Below are positions 44,146 through 57,600 of a stretch of DNA of 64,000 nt, piece after piece; positions within the stretch are counted from its first letter, which is position 1; each line of letters begins with the position of its first letter. Under the pieces are notes generated by a model, which made no database searches, was not told where the DNA came from, and saw only the letters and a list, made by a program, of their open reading frames with translations. The stretch is from Symsagittifera roscoffensis (lineage: Eukaryota; Xenacoelomorpha; Acoela; Convolutidae). The position numbers were made by a program, and so were the translations under genes. The stretch covers positions 17,238,449 to 17,302,448 of the forward strand of contig NC_087063.1 in NCBI RefSeq assembly GCF_963678635.1. The letters run 5' to 3'.

Positions 44146-44849
44146 TTCAATTTGATATCAATAGAGCACAGTGCTGATTTAAAGTAACCGAACAAAACTT
44201 AAAACATTGGAATTTTCATACGCGTTTTTCTCATATTGATCTAGGATTAGACAAAAATGAAGAGATTAAAATTTATGATGGTGCAATTTGGAAATTTGGT
44301 GTTTCGGGAAATTTTAACACAAAATGAGTCAATTTGTTTTATTTTTAGTTAATCAAGAATTATGCTAAAACTACCAAATTAATTGATGAAGAAGTTATAT
44401 AAAAAGAAGCCTCTCATCCAGGCTAACAAAGCTCTAGAAGGCAATAAATCTCCACAAGTCTGTATAACAGAATATATTTTTGCTTAATAATTGAAAAAGG
44501 TCATTTTAATTACCTAAAACTTGCGCAAATTTTTGAAGATGTTTAACCTTCTAGAACTGTGCTGGTCTAGAAGCGAGGCTTCTTTTGACATATCTTATAA
44601 GACTTCTTTTGATATAACTTTTTCATCCAATAACTTGGTAGTTTTAGCGTAGTTCTTGATTACCAAAAAAAAAGAGACAAAATGGCCCAATTTTGTAGAA
44701 AATATTTGATTGCGAATTTCGCAAAACAAATTGCACCATGATAAATCTGGTGAAATTAAAAGCAACTCTTGTTCGCTTCACCTTTTGTCTTAAATCAAAC
44801 CGATTCAAGAAAACGCATTTTGTTCGTTTTCTCCGGATAAGCAGAATAT

Positions 44850-45162
44850 GACAAATAGCCTGTTTCAACCATCTTGGAACGATTTCTAAGACGGATTAAA
44901 TCTCCGCTTACGCGTTAATAGCGCGAAATATATCTCGCGCTAATTGTCCCAATTTGGTAATCTTTAAACCCTCATAACAATATTAAAAATGATCACAGGT
45001 AAAATATCTTTTCAAATTTGAGCTCAGGACAACAATACCTTTCGGCTGATGAAAAAAAAATCCGTCAAAAAGTCTTAAATAAAAAGTCGAAATTTGTCTA
45101 AAGAAAAAAACCCACCCCGAGCACAAATATTCCATTACTTTCGTTACGAAAGTCGGAACAAT
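44850..45162 (-). repeat. CGCG-palindrome repeat family, partial copy
   Basis: It shares with 45339-45853 the run from GGAACGATTTCTAAGA through the palindromic TTAATAGCGCGAAATATATC, the word TTTGAGCTCAGGACAACAAT, and the end GAAAGTCGGAACA. It lacks the CTGCTCGT end. Confidence 0.65.
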
Positions 45163-45338
45163 TAACTCATTGCATAAAACATTCACTTTGAGAAAATCGC
45201 TGCCATAGGTAATTTTAATCTTATGAATAAGATAAAACAAGACTGCTCGTATCAGCGCGAAGCACTGAATGTCCCGACTGCCTTTTAAGGTTTATGGGGC
45301 AGTAAAAACATTCAAAAGTTAAATGTTACAAGACTGCT

Positions 45339-45853
45339 CGTATCAGGGCGAAGCCCTGAATGTTCCGACTGCCTTTTAAGGTTTATGAAGCAGTAATAAC
45401 CTTAAAAAGCTAAATGTAAAAAAAAACGAAATTTTTTTTTCTAAAATTTGGAATTTTTTCTGAAAATCAACCCCCCACACGCCATATAAAGTACAAAAGG
45501 ATAGATTCCGCTCCTAGTAACAAATCAATTATGACAAACAAGCTTCTTTCAACCAATTTGGAACGATTTCTAAGACAGATTAACTCTCCGCTCACGCGTT
45601 ATTAGCGCGAAAAATATCGCGCATAATTGTCCCAAATTGGCCAAAATGGCAATCTTTAAACCCCCATAACTTTAAAAAATTGATCACAGGTGAAATATCT
45701 TTTCAAATTTGAGCTCAGGACAACAATACCTTTCAAATGATATAAACAAATTCCGTCAAAATGGCTAGTTAAAAAGTCGAAATTTGTCTGAAGAAAAAAA
45801 ACCCACCCGAGCACAAATATTCCGTTACTTTCGTATTGAAAGTCGGAACAATA
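45339..45853 (-). repeat. CGCG-palindrome repeat family, full copy
   Basis: It runs from GACTGCTCGTATCAGGGC to GAAAGTCGGAACA, about 515 bases. An extra copy of the first ~60 bases precedes it at 45240. An inverted full copy is at 59556-60066. The centre carries a near-palindrome rich in CGCG. No coding capacity is visible, so it is a non-autonomous element. Confidence 0.7.
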
Positions 45854-46689
45854 AAGAAATTAAGAACGGGAAGCCAACTTTTGGAAATTAAGCTTTTGTA
45901 AATGCGTCCTGATTTTGGTAGTATTCTTCGCCATCAGTTTTTTTAAGCGCGCTCTCCTCAACAAAATGAGTATATATTGTCGCCAAAGCCACCTTTAGAA
46001 AAACGTTTCGATTGGTCAGTCAAACTCGGATGTCTTATGATAATTCCAAAGGGGAGGGTTTACCGCCCTTCCACCCCCAAAATCCGCTTCTGATCTCTTT
46101 GTTTTAGGCGAGCTCAGAAGATCAATTTGTTTGACTTAAAAAGATTACTAAATTTCCGAAGATTTTTCGAACAATTTTTTTTGTTGTTGCAGATTTACAA
46201 ACAAAAATATAAGAAATTAAAACTGGATGATAGCCAAGAGGAGTAAAATCAAATTGCGAGTCACAATTATGAGTGGCATTTTTTTTGAAACATAAGGACC
46301 ATTGTTCTATAAAAAGTGATCTATTTACGTTTTTATTAAGTAAGCTGCATTCAACAATTTCAAGGGAAGATGAAAGACTCCGTTGAAGAACCATTAAGGG
46401 CAAGCAAAAAATTGAAACGAAATCAATTAGAGTAAAAACCTACCTGATTGCTAAGGTAGCTAAACATCTGATACATATTTACCACAAAAAGCCATAACAG
46501 AACATAGTTCATCAGCTATGCCAAAAATGAGGAAGTTTAAAAATATTAATTTATATTTTTTTAAAATTTTTTCCAAATTTTGAGTTGACAAAAAATTCTT
46601 TTAAATTCATCAATTTTGCATGATTGAGACTTAAGATACCAAAATTTCAGATTTCAGCATAACTAGCGAAAGACTCGCACGTACGGTGC

Positions 46690-47640
46690 TTCAAATAGAT
46701 CGTTAGCATCCCACTATATACGGTTGAGAATTTTTTCAAGTTCGGTTAGATTTTCTTATATCTAAGTTTTTGTAAAAAAAATTCAAGTAATCATGAAAAA
46801 CGCCAATCTTGCAAACCAGAAGAAATTGAGATGTCACATTTGGAGGGAAGAATTGCAACACTTTATTGTACCCTGGCAGTACATCCCCATAGTGTTCAGA
46901 TTTTCAAGTTCCGTTGATTTTTATTATGTCAAAGTTTTTTTCTAAAAAAAAAAAATTAAAAAACGTCTCATCAAGAAAACCAAAAAAAATCTGAGAAAAC
47001 ATACTTGACTCCAGATTTGCAACCCTTGAGTCTACCCTAACATATCTAAATTTTTGAAAAAAAAAATAGAAATAACAAAAAAAGCCATATTTCGAAAACC
47101 AAAAGTATTTTATCAGTCAAAATGGTACGCTAGTTTTGCAACCCCTCAGTGTACCCTGACAGCACTCGACTATAGGGTTGAGAATTTCAAGCTCGGTTAT
47201 TTTGTTGTCATCTAATTTTTTTGAAAAAAAAATTGAAAAAATCATAAAAAACGCAATATCTCTAAAACCAAAGCAATTTGAGCAGTCACAATTGAACGCC
47301 GGATTTACAACCCCTGACTGCACACCACAAAAATGGTTGAGAATTTCCAGTTAAATTAGTTTTTTATATCTAAGTTTTTGAAAAAAATGGAAGAAATCAT
47401 AACAAAAGCCCTACTTCAAAATCCAAAAGTATTTGATCAGTCAAACTTAGACACCAGTTTTCCCCTGAGAATACCTCGACAGCACCCCACCATAGGGTTG
47501 AGAAATTCAACTTCGGAATAATTTTTTTTATATCTGAGTATTTGAGTGGTCATTCTTGGACGCCAGAGTTGCAACCCGTGAGTGTACCGTGACAGCAACC
47601 CACTAAGGGGTTGAGAACTTAATAGTTAGTTAAATAAGTT
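46690..47640 (+). repeat. Diverged tandem repeat, ~150-175-bp units
   Basis: Units are marked by GGGTTGAGAATTTC-type words near 46721, 46894, 47174, 47335, 47496 and 47606. Each is preceded by GTACCCTGACAGCA-type words and followed by TTTTTGAAAAAAAATTGAAA-type A/T tracts. Units differ widely, so the array is old. Confidence 0.65.
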
Positions 47641-49794
47641 GTGAAATAAAAATTTTAACTTTATTTTGACTTGAATTTTGACTTGAGTTAACAATCCAAC
47701 CCTTGCAATGTTGAGGCCTTTTAACAGACCAAAATAGCGAAATCTTAAACATGTGCAAAGTGAATTTTCTTAAGCCTTACAATATACAATAGCTTCAACG
47801 TGCAAAACTTCTTTCGTTGAACCTAAACATGTCAACATATCGACTTCTCACACATGTGTCAATTGAAACGCTAAGTCAACAATGTAAAGGTAGATGTATA
47901 GACAGATAGATAGATAATTAGATAGATAAGGAGTAAAAAAAAATCCGATGCTTTTAACTTTTTCCAAAATTGTCAAGTTTTTCGAGAGTCGGCACGATCT
48001 TTTTGTTTTCAACGCACTTATAATTCAGAGAAGCTACATTCAAGCAAGACAAAAAATTATGTACAAAAGGGGAAAATGTTTTATTAACATATTCTAAACG
48101 TAAGGGAAAAACATTAAAAAATGCTTTCAAAAACATTTCGAAAAATTTGCAAGCAAAAAAGAGCAATTACCAAATTCGAACACGCAATGGATCAAAAAAT
48201 CCATCCCCCCCCCCCGCCGCCGCCCATTCTCGTGTGTGGGAGCTCAAGAGGTATTTGAGGACGTTTTACAACCACTTGAAAACAGTTTGAATTGTATGAA
48301 ATCACGAAGATTCAACAAATGTGGAACAACAAAATTCACAATATCTCAAAGTACTTCCAGAGAGAAGGAAGTTACCTAAACTGCTGCTTTGAAATCCGAT
48401 CATTTTCTAAGTTAAATACAAAAACGCTATTGCAAACATTAAATAAGTGCTGCAGAGAACATTTTTCGGTTTGCAAAGTTAGAAAACCGACCCTGGAAAC
48501 TTACTCGAGGCACCAGCCGCCCATACAAATTTTTTCTTCTTCAATTTTTGCTATTCAAATATTTTTCAAAATTAACTTTACTTTAACCCCGATAGGACAG
48601 CAGCCGGGCCCTTAGGGTCTCAAAACGCTGCCCTAAGTTCGCAGAAAAATACATTTTATTATCACAAGGTTTATAACAACTAAAGACATCATAAACGAAA
48701 ACAAAAAAAAACGGAGTTAGGATTTCAAAAGATTTCCTTTAATTAACCATTTCTTACAATTGGTAGATTAGTGAACCAATCTCAATTGAGCAAAAAGAAA
48801 TGGGGGAACCAATGGCGAAAAAAATGGTTCATTAAAGTTCGAGAATTTTGCTTTTGATCGGGTTAAAAACAAATTTTTGTAAACTCGCTAGTCATAGGCA
48901 CCTTAATGCGGTTTTTATAAATTTCGTGAACTTGTTCAGTTTTATATTGCTTTTTCTTCTATCTGTGATATGTTCCTAAAGCCTCCATAACACCAATAGA
49001 AATGATTGGAGGCTTTTTTTAACAGAGAAAACCCAACTGAGCACATGCGGCAGCAATAAATGAACAATTTCAAGAAGGTTTCAAATCTCAGCAGAGAACA
49101 GAAACCTAATTACAGTAGTTTAATAAGAAAGATAATCTATAACTCCAAGATATACTTACACAATTCCATGTTACGGATATCAGAAAACTTAAGATCACGA
49201 TAAATAAACGATATTTCAATATTTGTTAATGAAATAGGTTTTTGGGGTGAAATATTGTTTCATAAAAGAATTAAATAGCTTCATTGCACGGAACCGAAGT
49301 GAGCACTTTTCAATTTTTGTTTTACAAAGAGGATTTTTGAGTAGAAATAATTTTGATTATCTTGTAAATCGACTTGCAATTTGAGCTGAAAAAAAATAAA
49401 TTCTACAAAATGAAGATTGGCAATCGAGCGAAAAACAAATTTCAATAGTTCGTAAATTTAAAATTCAAATACAATTTTAAATTTATTAAAAACGAGCAGG
49501 TACTCCGAATGAGCAAACCTTCTTCTAAAAAAGCTTTAAAATTTTCTTTTGCATTAAAAGATCGCGTTTAGATTTGAAAAACTTGTACACCCATAGACTA
49601 AAACTCCATATTGAATAATTGGAGTTACGTTGCGTTGAAAATAATAAATCAATTGTTTTCTTGGTTCATAATGTTTTAACTTACAAATCACACCGCATTG
49701 CTTCCCCAGTCTTGAAAGTACATATAATCACCATGTGATTTAAACGACAAAAGCGAATCAAGTTGGATCACTAAATATTTACAACAGTTGCCTT

Positions 49795-52740
49795 TTTTTA
49801 AATCAAATCATCAATCAACGTGACTCCTTGATAGTTTAGATCAACTCGAACAATTTTGTTGAGATTCAGCGCATTTTTATTAGCATTTAGCCAGTTACTT
49901 ATAATACCTAGATCGGCCTGAAGTGACTCGTTTTGAGAATGGACTGCAGTTATGTTTGTATCATCTGCAAACAGAAAAACTTCTGTACATATACAAATAT
50001 ATGTACAAGGAAAAGAAAAGGACACAAGATCGAACCTTGGGGCACACCGCAGCCAATTTTAACCCAATTTGATAAAATATCACCAATTTCAACCCGTTCG
50101 TATCGGTCTCTTAAATAAGTTTCGAACCAATTGTAACAATTTTGTCTTAAACCATAACTCTGTAATTTGGTCAGGAAAATTTCATGATTAACGGTATCAA
50201 AGAATTTTTAAATCCAGAAAAATCTTCGCTGCTTTCAATTTATTGATTCTAGTTTTTCAGTAAACTCGGTCAAAACATCGACAGTTAAGTGCTTTTTCCG
50301 AAAACCGAATTGATTACAAAAAAAAACAAATCGATATTTTCAAAGTATGCGTAAACTCTTTTGAACATTACTCGTTCAAATATTTTGCTCCGGACTAAAC
50401 GAAGGCAAATTGGCTGATAATTATTTTCATCCGCCTTCAATTTTTCTTTATGAAGAGGAATAACTTTTGCATTTTTAAAATCACTTCGGAAAACTACACT
50501 GTAAAATGATTTTTTAATCAAATTCATTATATGCTCAGCCACGACTGACTGTGACACTTTGATTGTCGTCTCCCGATTACGTTGTCGTCTCCCGATGACG
50601 TTTTATTTTCAAGACTATCAATTATTTTAAATACAATTGTTTTAAAAGCTAAAACGAATGAATGGATTCTTCAACAGGTATAGCGGGAACGACGGGAACT
50701 GTCATTTTAAGGTCTTGCCAATATTTGCAAAGAAAACGTTAAGCTTTTCAGCAACACCTAAATCAGTTGGTACGTTGTTCCCATTGTTTGAGCAGGAAAT
50801 AAGAGGAGGAGTGATGCTTTGATAGCTACTTTTACCAGTGGGTTCGTTTAATAATTTATACACGCCATTATTCTCCGATACATCCCTTTAACTTTGAACA
50901 ATAAAAATGTCTTTTACTTTTTATGACTTCATTTTCTACATTACGGCGCAAAACTTAAACCTGATAGGAAGCTTTCTGCTTTCTTTATTTTTTTGACCAA
51001 TTGCTGCGGGCTAAGTTGCGTTTGGCTCTGAGATCTTTTATTCAATTGCTCATCCATTCAACATCATTGACCGACTTGCACCGTTTTCCTCGATAGGAGC
51101 AAATGTAATAGTTACAGTTAGAAATGTTGGCTGAAACTGATTAAAACAAAAATTTGAGCCTTCTGGTAATGGTTTCAGAGTTTTATTAAGTTCGTGACTC
51201 AAACGAAAAATATATTTCTTCACTAAATTACTATCCTTAAGGAAAGATGTATCTCGAAACCTTATAGTTTTGATGCTTTCCCGAGCATTTTGATATTTCT
51301 AGTTGAGTAAAACTGGACAGTGATCAGTGAAAATTTGGAGATCAAGATCAGAAACTGAAAAATTGAGTAATGAAATGATTAAGCACGATGAAGAATTTTC
51401 ACAAAACCGGGTTGCTTTTTCTAGGAGTATTTCAAAATTATAGCTATTTATCAGATTTTTTGTAAATTTGGACCATCAATTTGGTTTTTAAGATATCAAT
51501 ATTAAAATCCACACAAATAAAAGTTGGTGTATCAAGTGATGTTATATGCTCAAAAACCTATCGAGTGATTCAATGAAAGCTAGTTCATCAATTCTTGTTG
51601 AACGAAAAATAACTTAGTTTGAAATTCAAACCCTCTTTTTCAATAATTGGGAGAACTACCTCATATCCAGCGGTATCTGGGTAAATTACATCACTGATAT
51701 TAAAAAACATCTCTTATTTGAATCACAACGCCTCCACTTTTCGAGTCACGAACTTTGATGGCATATTGAGTTAAACCATTCTAAATACATTTTTCGTTCT
51801 TCATCATCATTCAGCCAAATTAATTAGGCAGAGTTTAGATGGAGGAGACTACAGTTCATTGCTTCCAATTTGTCAAAATTCTTTTGAAGTAAGCGAATAT
51901 TTATGTTAAGTAAGGTTATCTCACAGTTAGGTGTCTTGTTTGTCTTGTTGTGGATGGGGGGACGGAAAATATCTGTTAAAACGATTTATCACAGCGCCGA
52001 AAGAAGAATTCATGATTTTTCTTCTTTCGAAAAGTTGACCAATCTTGTGCACCTATTGATCTTCGTTCCACTGAGAGAAAATGGAACCTTACTTTTTCCA
52101 GGTAGAGCCAATTCTTGAATCATTCTTCATCATGTTGAAAAAAAAGAGCCGCGGTTTACTGAGATCTTCAAATACTCGCACTCGGTTGAAATTCGGAATT
52201 TCTTTCTAGCCTCTTTTCTTTTTAAATAAGTTAATCTTGGCGCTTCTCTGTGAAAACTTAACGACGATGGGTCGCTCTCCGTTACCACGAGAGGGAAGCC
52301 GATGCGTAATTGATCTCTTCATGTCCAAATTAGCATTTATCGCTCGGCTCAACTCGACCACTTTGTGCAGAGTAACCTCTTGCTGCTCCTAAAGTCGTCG
52401 ATTTCCACTGTGTTGGATTTCTTCGGGTAGTCCAATGACTTTCACATTATCTCGACGATTATATGACTCCAGTCACTCAGCCTCTGAAAGGGTTTTCAAC
52501 GTTGACAAATTGCTTTGTGCAGCTAGCTTCTCATCCAATCTTTTGTTTATGTAAACTCTGAAGCTTGATAGGGATTCTTCCACAATTCGCTTGATACTAT
52601 CTTGTAGCAGTAACCTTATTGCAATAACAATTTCTTCTTTGAACTTTTCAGCGAAGTAGCTATTTAAGCTTGAATAATTGCAGGTATTTTTGACTATTGC
52701 TCCAATTAATCGTCCGGTCGGCTGAGAACTGTGCACGGTC
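49795..52740 (-). pseudogene. Decayed CR1/Jockey-type LINE
   Basis: Read leftward from 52740. A helical ORF1 part (FAEKFKEEIVIAIRLLLQDS) is followed by a stop and then SYNRRDNVKVIGLPEE, the start of the ORF1 RRM. Near 51900 comes LLNINIRLLQKNFDKLEA, a common opening of the endonuclease. Near 51340 is FTDHCPVLL, the last endonuclease motif (SDHxxV type). At 50557-50285 is a reverse-transcriptase block with FKNAKVIPLHKE and NNYQPICLRLVRSKIFERV. At about 49965 is the catalytic box LFADDTNI. Many stops and frameshifts separate them. The order and strand are those of one element about 3 kb long. Confidence 0.82.
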
Positions 52741-54616
52741 GTTTGTTGTCTTTCCTTCGGGATATAGAAGTTTGATCCTGGAAGCGCAGGTTTGGGATAT
52801 CAATATTTTCAGCGCAAGGCGATTTTTGATTCATCAAGCCCATTTCAGCCTCTCGAAAAAATAAAGTGGTAATCCAGCTGACAAAATTCAACCAAACGCC
52901 CTTGATGCCAAACAAACATTGCTTTCTTGAATAACCTAAGAGTTATGAAACACTTTGAAACGAAAAGTATTTAAGCCCACTCAAACACCCACACACGTAA
53001 GACGCCTTGTTAACCACCTAACTTTTTCTGCACATTATTCCATTGGAGCTTCCTGATTAAAGTCAATCAAGGTTTTCGTTCCATCATTTTTTTTTGAAGA
53101 GCGTAATTTACTTTCCTTTTTACATACCAGTCAATTTGAAATCAATTTGAAAGAAAACGAAAATGAAACGCGAAAAAAATATATTTGTTCACAACTTTTA
53201 GGACAGAAAACGCGACGTAAATGAGGTATTCTCTTGCTGTTGTTGCCTCGTCGAGGGGTAGCGCATAAAATCTCGTCATTTCGACCAGATTTCGATATAA
53301 ATAGCCTTCGTTTTTGTGTAGAATAGTTAACTCGTTCGTTCAGTACTTCAGAAGAGAAGGCTGATTTCTTAGTTTTGGTTGTTTTCAGAAATTCCAGTTG
53401 AAGAGGATTATTAATTTTGTCGTCTCGCTCAAGTCTCACACTGCGTCCTCCGCCGGGGTGTCTCTGGGTAAAAAAGTGCCCCAATCTCAGTAACTGAGAC
53501 GCCTAGTGATTCTGGTCACGTCGTCCGTTTCGGTGAATCACCAAGCCGTCAAACCGGGAAAGGATAGCAATACCATGGGTGTGGTGTCTAATTTCGTCTA
53601 TACCGTATCTGCCGAACACCGAACCGAGGAACGGTTTTGATTTCATAGCCGAAGCTAAGAGCCAGTTTTGAGTCGAAACTGGTCATCAGGAGCGAGCAGC
53701 TCGACTGATGTGCTTGAAGGTTGATCCAACATGAGGAAGACAGAAGCCTCGACAGGATTGGACTAGAGTGAAAGATTAAGTGAGTATAGAAGGGTTTTGT
53801 TGACATTTGAAAATTGGTTGGTGTCGTGTGGGGTGTTGAAGCACTTCGAACATTCGTTGGGGACACTTGGGTTAAGTCTGTTGAGGTAGGAATAGAATAG
53901 TGGGAGTAGCCGGATTGTAGTATCTTCTCTTCGTTCTTTGACATTTAGAAACTGATTTAATTTTCAGATAAATCAAACCAAATATTAGAAAGCTGGATCA
54001 AAATGTTTTCCGTCCAGGTGAAAAAACGTAAATTTTTTGGGTTCACAGAGCTGTATTTGAGAATGATTTCAAATCGAAACTATGAAATGTTTTTTGCACC
54101 AGTGTTTTCCCATTCTGATTGCAAACAGATCTGGAGTTCAATCGCAGCTGATGAGCTAGGTACTAATAAAACGCAACAACTCTGACTAATAGTCCATTAG
54201 CAATAATCCAAGTACAGAGACCACGGGAATTGTTATTGTTACCCTGACCTACTGGTAATTCCATCGCTTATACAATGTCAACAAAAAATCTTAAATAACC
54301 CCACACTTAGCTTCAAAAAACAGTGTTTAGAACCAAAAGAAGAACATTTGATCTAATTCGCGTAGCGTTTTATCACTGAACGCGAGCTCCAAACTTTCAT
54401 ACAAATCCAGTATAACACAAAGCTATATATTCCGCTTCTATAAACAGGGCAATTACAATAAAAAATACTATATCAAAAATTTAGGCTTGAAATAATGTGA
54501 ACTTAAACTCAGGCAGCTTTAAAAAAAGGCTTTGAACAAATTTCGTTTCCAAACTGACCAGCAATTTCATATCAAGGATGTATTTTATTCACAGTCAGAA
54601 AAGAAGCTTAGACGCC
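52741..54616. other. Region between LINE and C1QBP
   Basis: The left part may be the LINE's own 5' region: open minus-strand frames at 52706-52915, 53131-53484 and 53588-53944 lie upstream of ORF1, and 53400-53900 is less AT-rich. None gives a recognisable protein. The C1QBP polyadenylation signal is at 54584-54589. Confidence 0.4.
54584..54589 (-). terminator. C1QBP polyadenylation signal
   Basis: AATAAA on the minus strand, about 30 bases after the stop codon. Confidence 0.55.
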
Positions 54617-57600
54617 CTACTCAGAGAAGTTTTTCATTTCATTTAGGAAGCCTACAAACAATGACTGTTCGTAGTTCAGCGACCAGTCTAGAAGATTGGC
54701 GAAAAAGTCTTCGGTGAGTCCTAACTCTTCTAGATAAGTGAACAGGGCGTCTTGCACGGGGAGACTGAGTGTCTCGAAGTTGACCTCGAATGTTTCATAC
54801 TCATCAGTATTTTGAGTATTTTTGCTTTTATTGAAGGACAAGGATCTCAAAACAGGTCCTTCGCTGTCAATGTCGGCCTCGATGCTCAGGATTTTGTTAT
54901 TCTTCTTGATCTCAATCAAAATCTCGTGTGGAATCGTAGTTGAGCCCTGCAAAAATATCAATTCTTTCCAATATTCAAGTACTATGATCAAGAAAATTAA
55001 GTTTCTGGGACTAAATTGGTGCGTCATATTGAATCAGATTTTTGTATTTCAACGAACCTATACAAAAAATCCAATCACATCAAAAACGTTTACATGATTG
55101 AAGACAACCTGAATGAACCATTTCACACATTTGAACTATGATTTTTAAAAAAAGGGTCGAATTACCTCTTCACGGTCTAGAAACTCTTCTTCTCCCGCTT
55201 CACCCGTCACCTCCTCCTCCGAAGGGAATGCTTGATCTATGTCTGCAGATGATTCCTCGTCACTCAAGTCACTTTCAGCTGACTCAGACACTTCTTGATC
55301 CGTTACACTGTTCACTGAGAAAGACACGCGCACATGTGCTCCTGACTAAAATTCATTACTTTTTTGAAGCATTATACTGAACCTTCGTTCTGAAATCGTT
55401 TGATATCTGCGAGGTTCAATATTATTTGAGTTATTAAGTCATTATGTTTCTATGCTATGATGTCATTTTTTTTAAAATTGAGAGCATCAATTTCTGAGGA
55501 ACGGCCGAATCGGAATACCATACTCAGCGGAGGGGAAACCGAGCATTACTTGCGACAGAGAGAAAAATGAACTTAACTTAAAAAGAAATCAAAAGTCAAA
55601 CCGCGATAAATAAAAATTGAGCGTGAACAATTCTTAGGAGTTTTTTCTGAAAAAAAAATAACCAAGACCTATATAGAAGTACTCCTATATAACAAATTTC
55701 CAAATTCTAATGAAAAAATAAATGGCCTCAAAGCTCTTTTAATTTCAAGAACATTTTACCGCTTTTTTCAATTAAATTGACTCAATTTGAGAAAATAGGA
55801 TCAATAGGCAAAGTTTTTATTCAGCTGGGAAATCTTCAAAGTAAATCTCAAAATAGTTCAAAGTGGAACCACTTGGGTCGGCAGGGGTCGATCCCCTACG
55901 GGGGGGGGGGGGGCGGACGTACCTCCCTCCCTTAAATCCACCCCTGTAGTACACAGAGGAGAATGAAAGCTTCGCAGCACTTGCGAAACATCAAAAACAG
56001 ATCATGGCAAGCTATCAAAAAAAACAAGCCAAGCCATCAAATTAAAAAAGTTCATAAAATAAAAAAAATCGATATGCTCAAAATTCAAACAACGCTTTTT
56101 TTTTCATTTTTCATGTACAAAAATTATAAAGCAGTAACTCAGCAGTCAAAACATGGGTAAACACATTTTGCGCCAAAAAAGTTGATAATAACTCGAAGTT
56201 TTGAAGTTTCGCACATCATATCAAGTTTAGCAAACAATTAAGTTCAAACCACGGTGAAAGATAGAAAACTTCGTTTGACGAAATGATTCAGTGATTCTAT
56301 TCGACAAGCTGTCAGCCTGAAAAAGTCTATATTCGATTCGACAACACTTCTTGCTTGCAAGACCTCAATATAAAGCCGTAATTTTTTTCATAATCACACG
56401 AGCGGACTCGCAAAACTCATGCATACAATTTGGAAACCAAGCCGAACAAAAAAAGTCGTCAACAAAAAAATCATCTGCAAAAAGTTCATCGTTGGACATT
56501 AAATCGTTGAAAACTCAGAAATATTATTAAAGACGATTAAAATTATCGTTTTAAAAAAAGAACGTTTAAGAACGAAAACCAAGCCCACAACAAGGATAGC
56601 TGGTTACTGCGCAAGGAGGTCAAAATGTTCCGGCCATAGCCTTAAAAAATACAACAAAGTTTTTTTTTCAAATTATTGTCGTTTTTTTTCGGCGTGGTGT
56701 GAGAAAAGGAGCTGGACAAAAAACCCAGAGATTAGGTATATTCGACAGTCATAGTTAAATAAGCAAAATGAAAAACAAGTTCCGTAGAAAAATTACTAGC
56801 AAAACGTTAGTTTAATATGAGTATTTTAGCTCCTTTTTGGAATCAAAATTTTCCAGAAGTTTTTCGAATTTTGACTCCAAAAACGCGCTGAAATACTCCA
56901 ATTAAACTTACGTCTACCAAGTAAAACTAAAATTTTACGTTTTAGTATAAGCAATTGTAAGCTTTTAAGCAATTCAAATAATACTGCTCTCTGGTTTTAT
57001 TCGCTCAACCTGTTTTTCTGGACTGGGAATTTTTTTGTGAAATTTGTTAATGTGGTTCACATCACGACTATAGGGGCTTTAATATGATATATCACTCAAC
57101 CCATTCCGATGATTATTTGCTGCACCTGATTTTGGGTTGAAAACAAAAACAACTAAAATACCCGAATACAAAATCCTTCCCATTTTCGATGGTCGGAACA
57201 ATAATTGGGACGAAGACCAATGAGCCGGAAAATTTATCCAGAGAAAATTAATTGCAAAAAAAGGTCGAACTGGGTTTTGAAACTAAGACTTTAAAATCTC
57301 GAGAGGGCGCCTCAACGCTACACCAATTAGGCCGCTAAACGAAGATCTCATAGTAAAGCAAGGTCAACTTCCTACAGATTTGCAAGCAAAGCCAGCTACG
57401 AAAAAGAAAAAAAAAACGTTCATTGTCTCCACAACATTGGATCAGAAAAATTCTTGATAATTGCTCATAAAAAATAAAAGCTATTTTTACAGAGGCGAAT
57501 ATCGCCTACGCAAACACTAGCGAGAATGCGACAAAAAGGAGCTCTATAAAAAATGAGAAGTAGAAATAAGCGACGAATTAGTTAAAATTCAGCAACATAT

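Larger units (their letters stand above)
43587..49794. other. Repeat-rich region between peptide gene and LINE
   Basis: No conserved gene is seen. The parts are the CGCG-palindrome repeat family (43770-45853), the diverged tandem array (46690-47640), a GATA microsatellite near 47900-47930, and a C-run at 48205-48227. A 107-codon frame at 48292-48615 has no recognisable motif and is probably chance. A hairpin with GCCTCC and GGAGGC arms before a T-run lies at 48979-49019. Confidence 0.45.

Noticed and set aside
47897-47932. GATA/TAGA microsatellite
   Set aside because: Short and imperfect; ordinary simple repeat.
48292-48615. 107-codon plus-strand frame
   Set aside because: No motif, uneven composition and no splice or promoter context. 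Such lengths are expected by chance in this much sequence.
48979-49019. GCCTCC/GGAGGC hairpin before a T-run, like a bacterial terminator
   Set aside because: The window is eukaryotic, no transcription unit ends here, and T-runs are everywhere.
54003-54185. 60-codon plus-strand frame near the C1QBP 3' end
   Set aside because: No motif and no splice context; probably chance.
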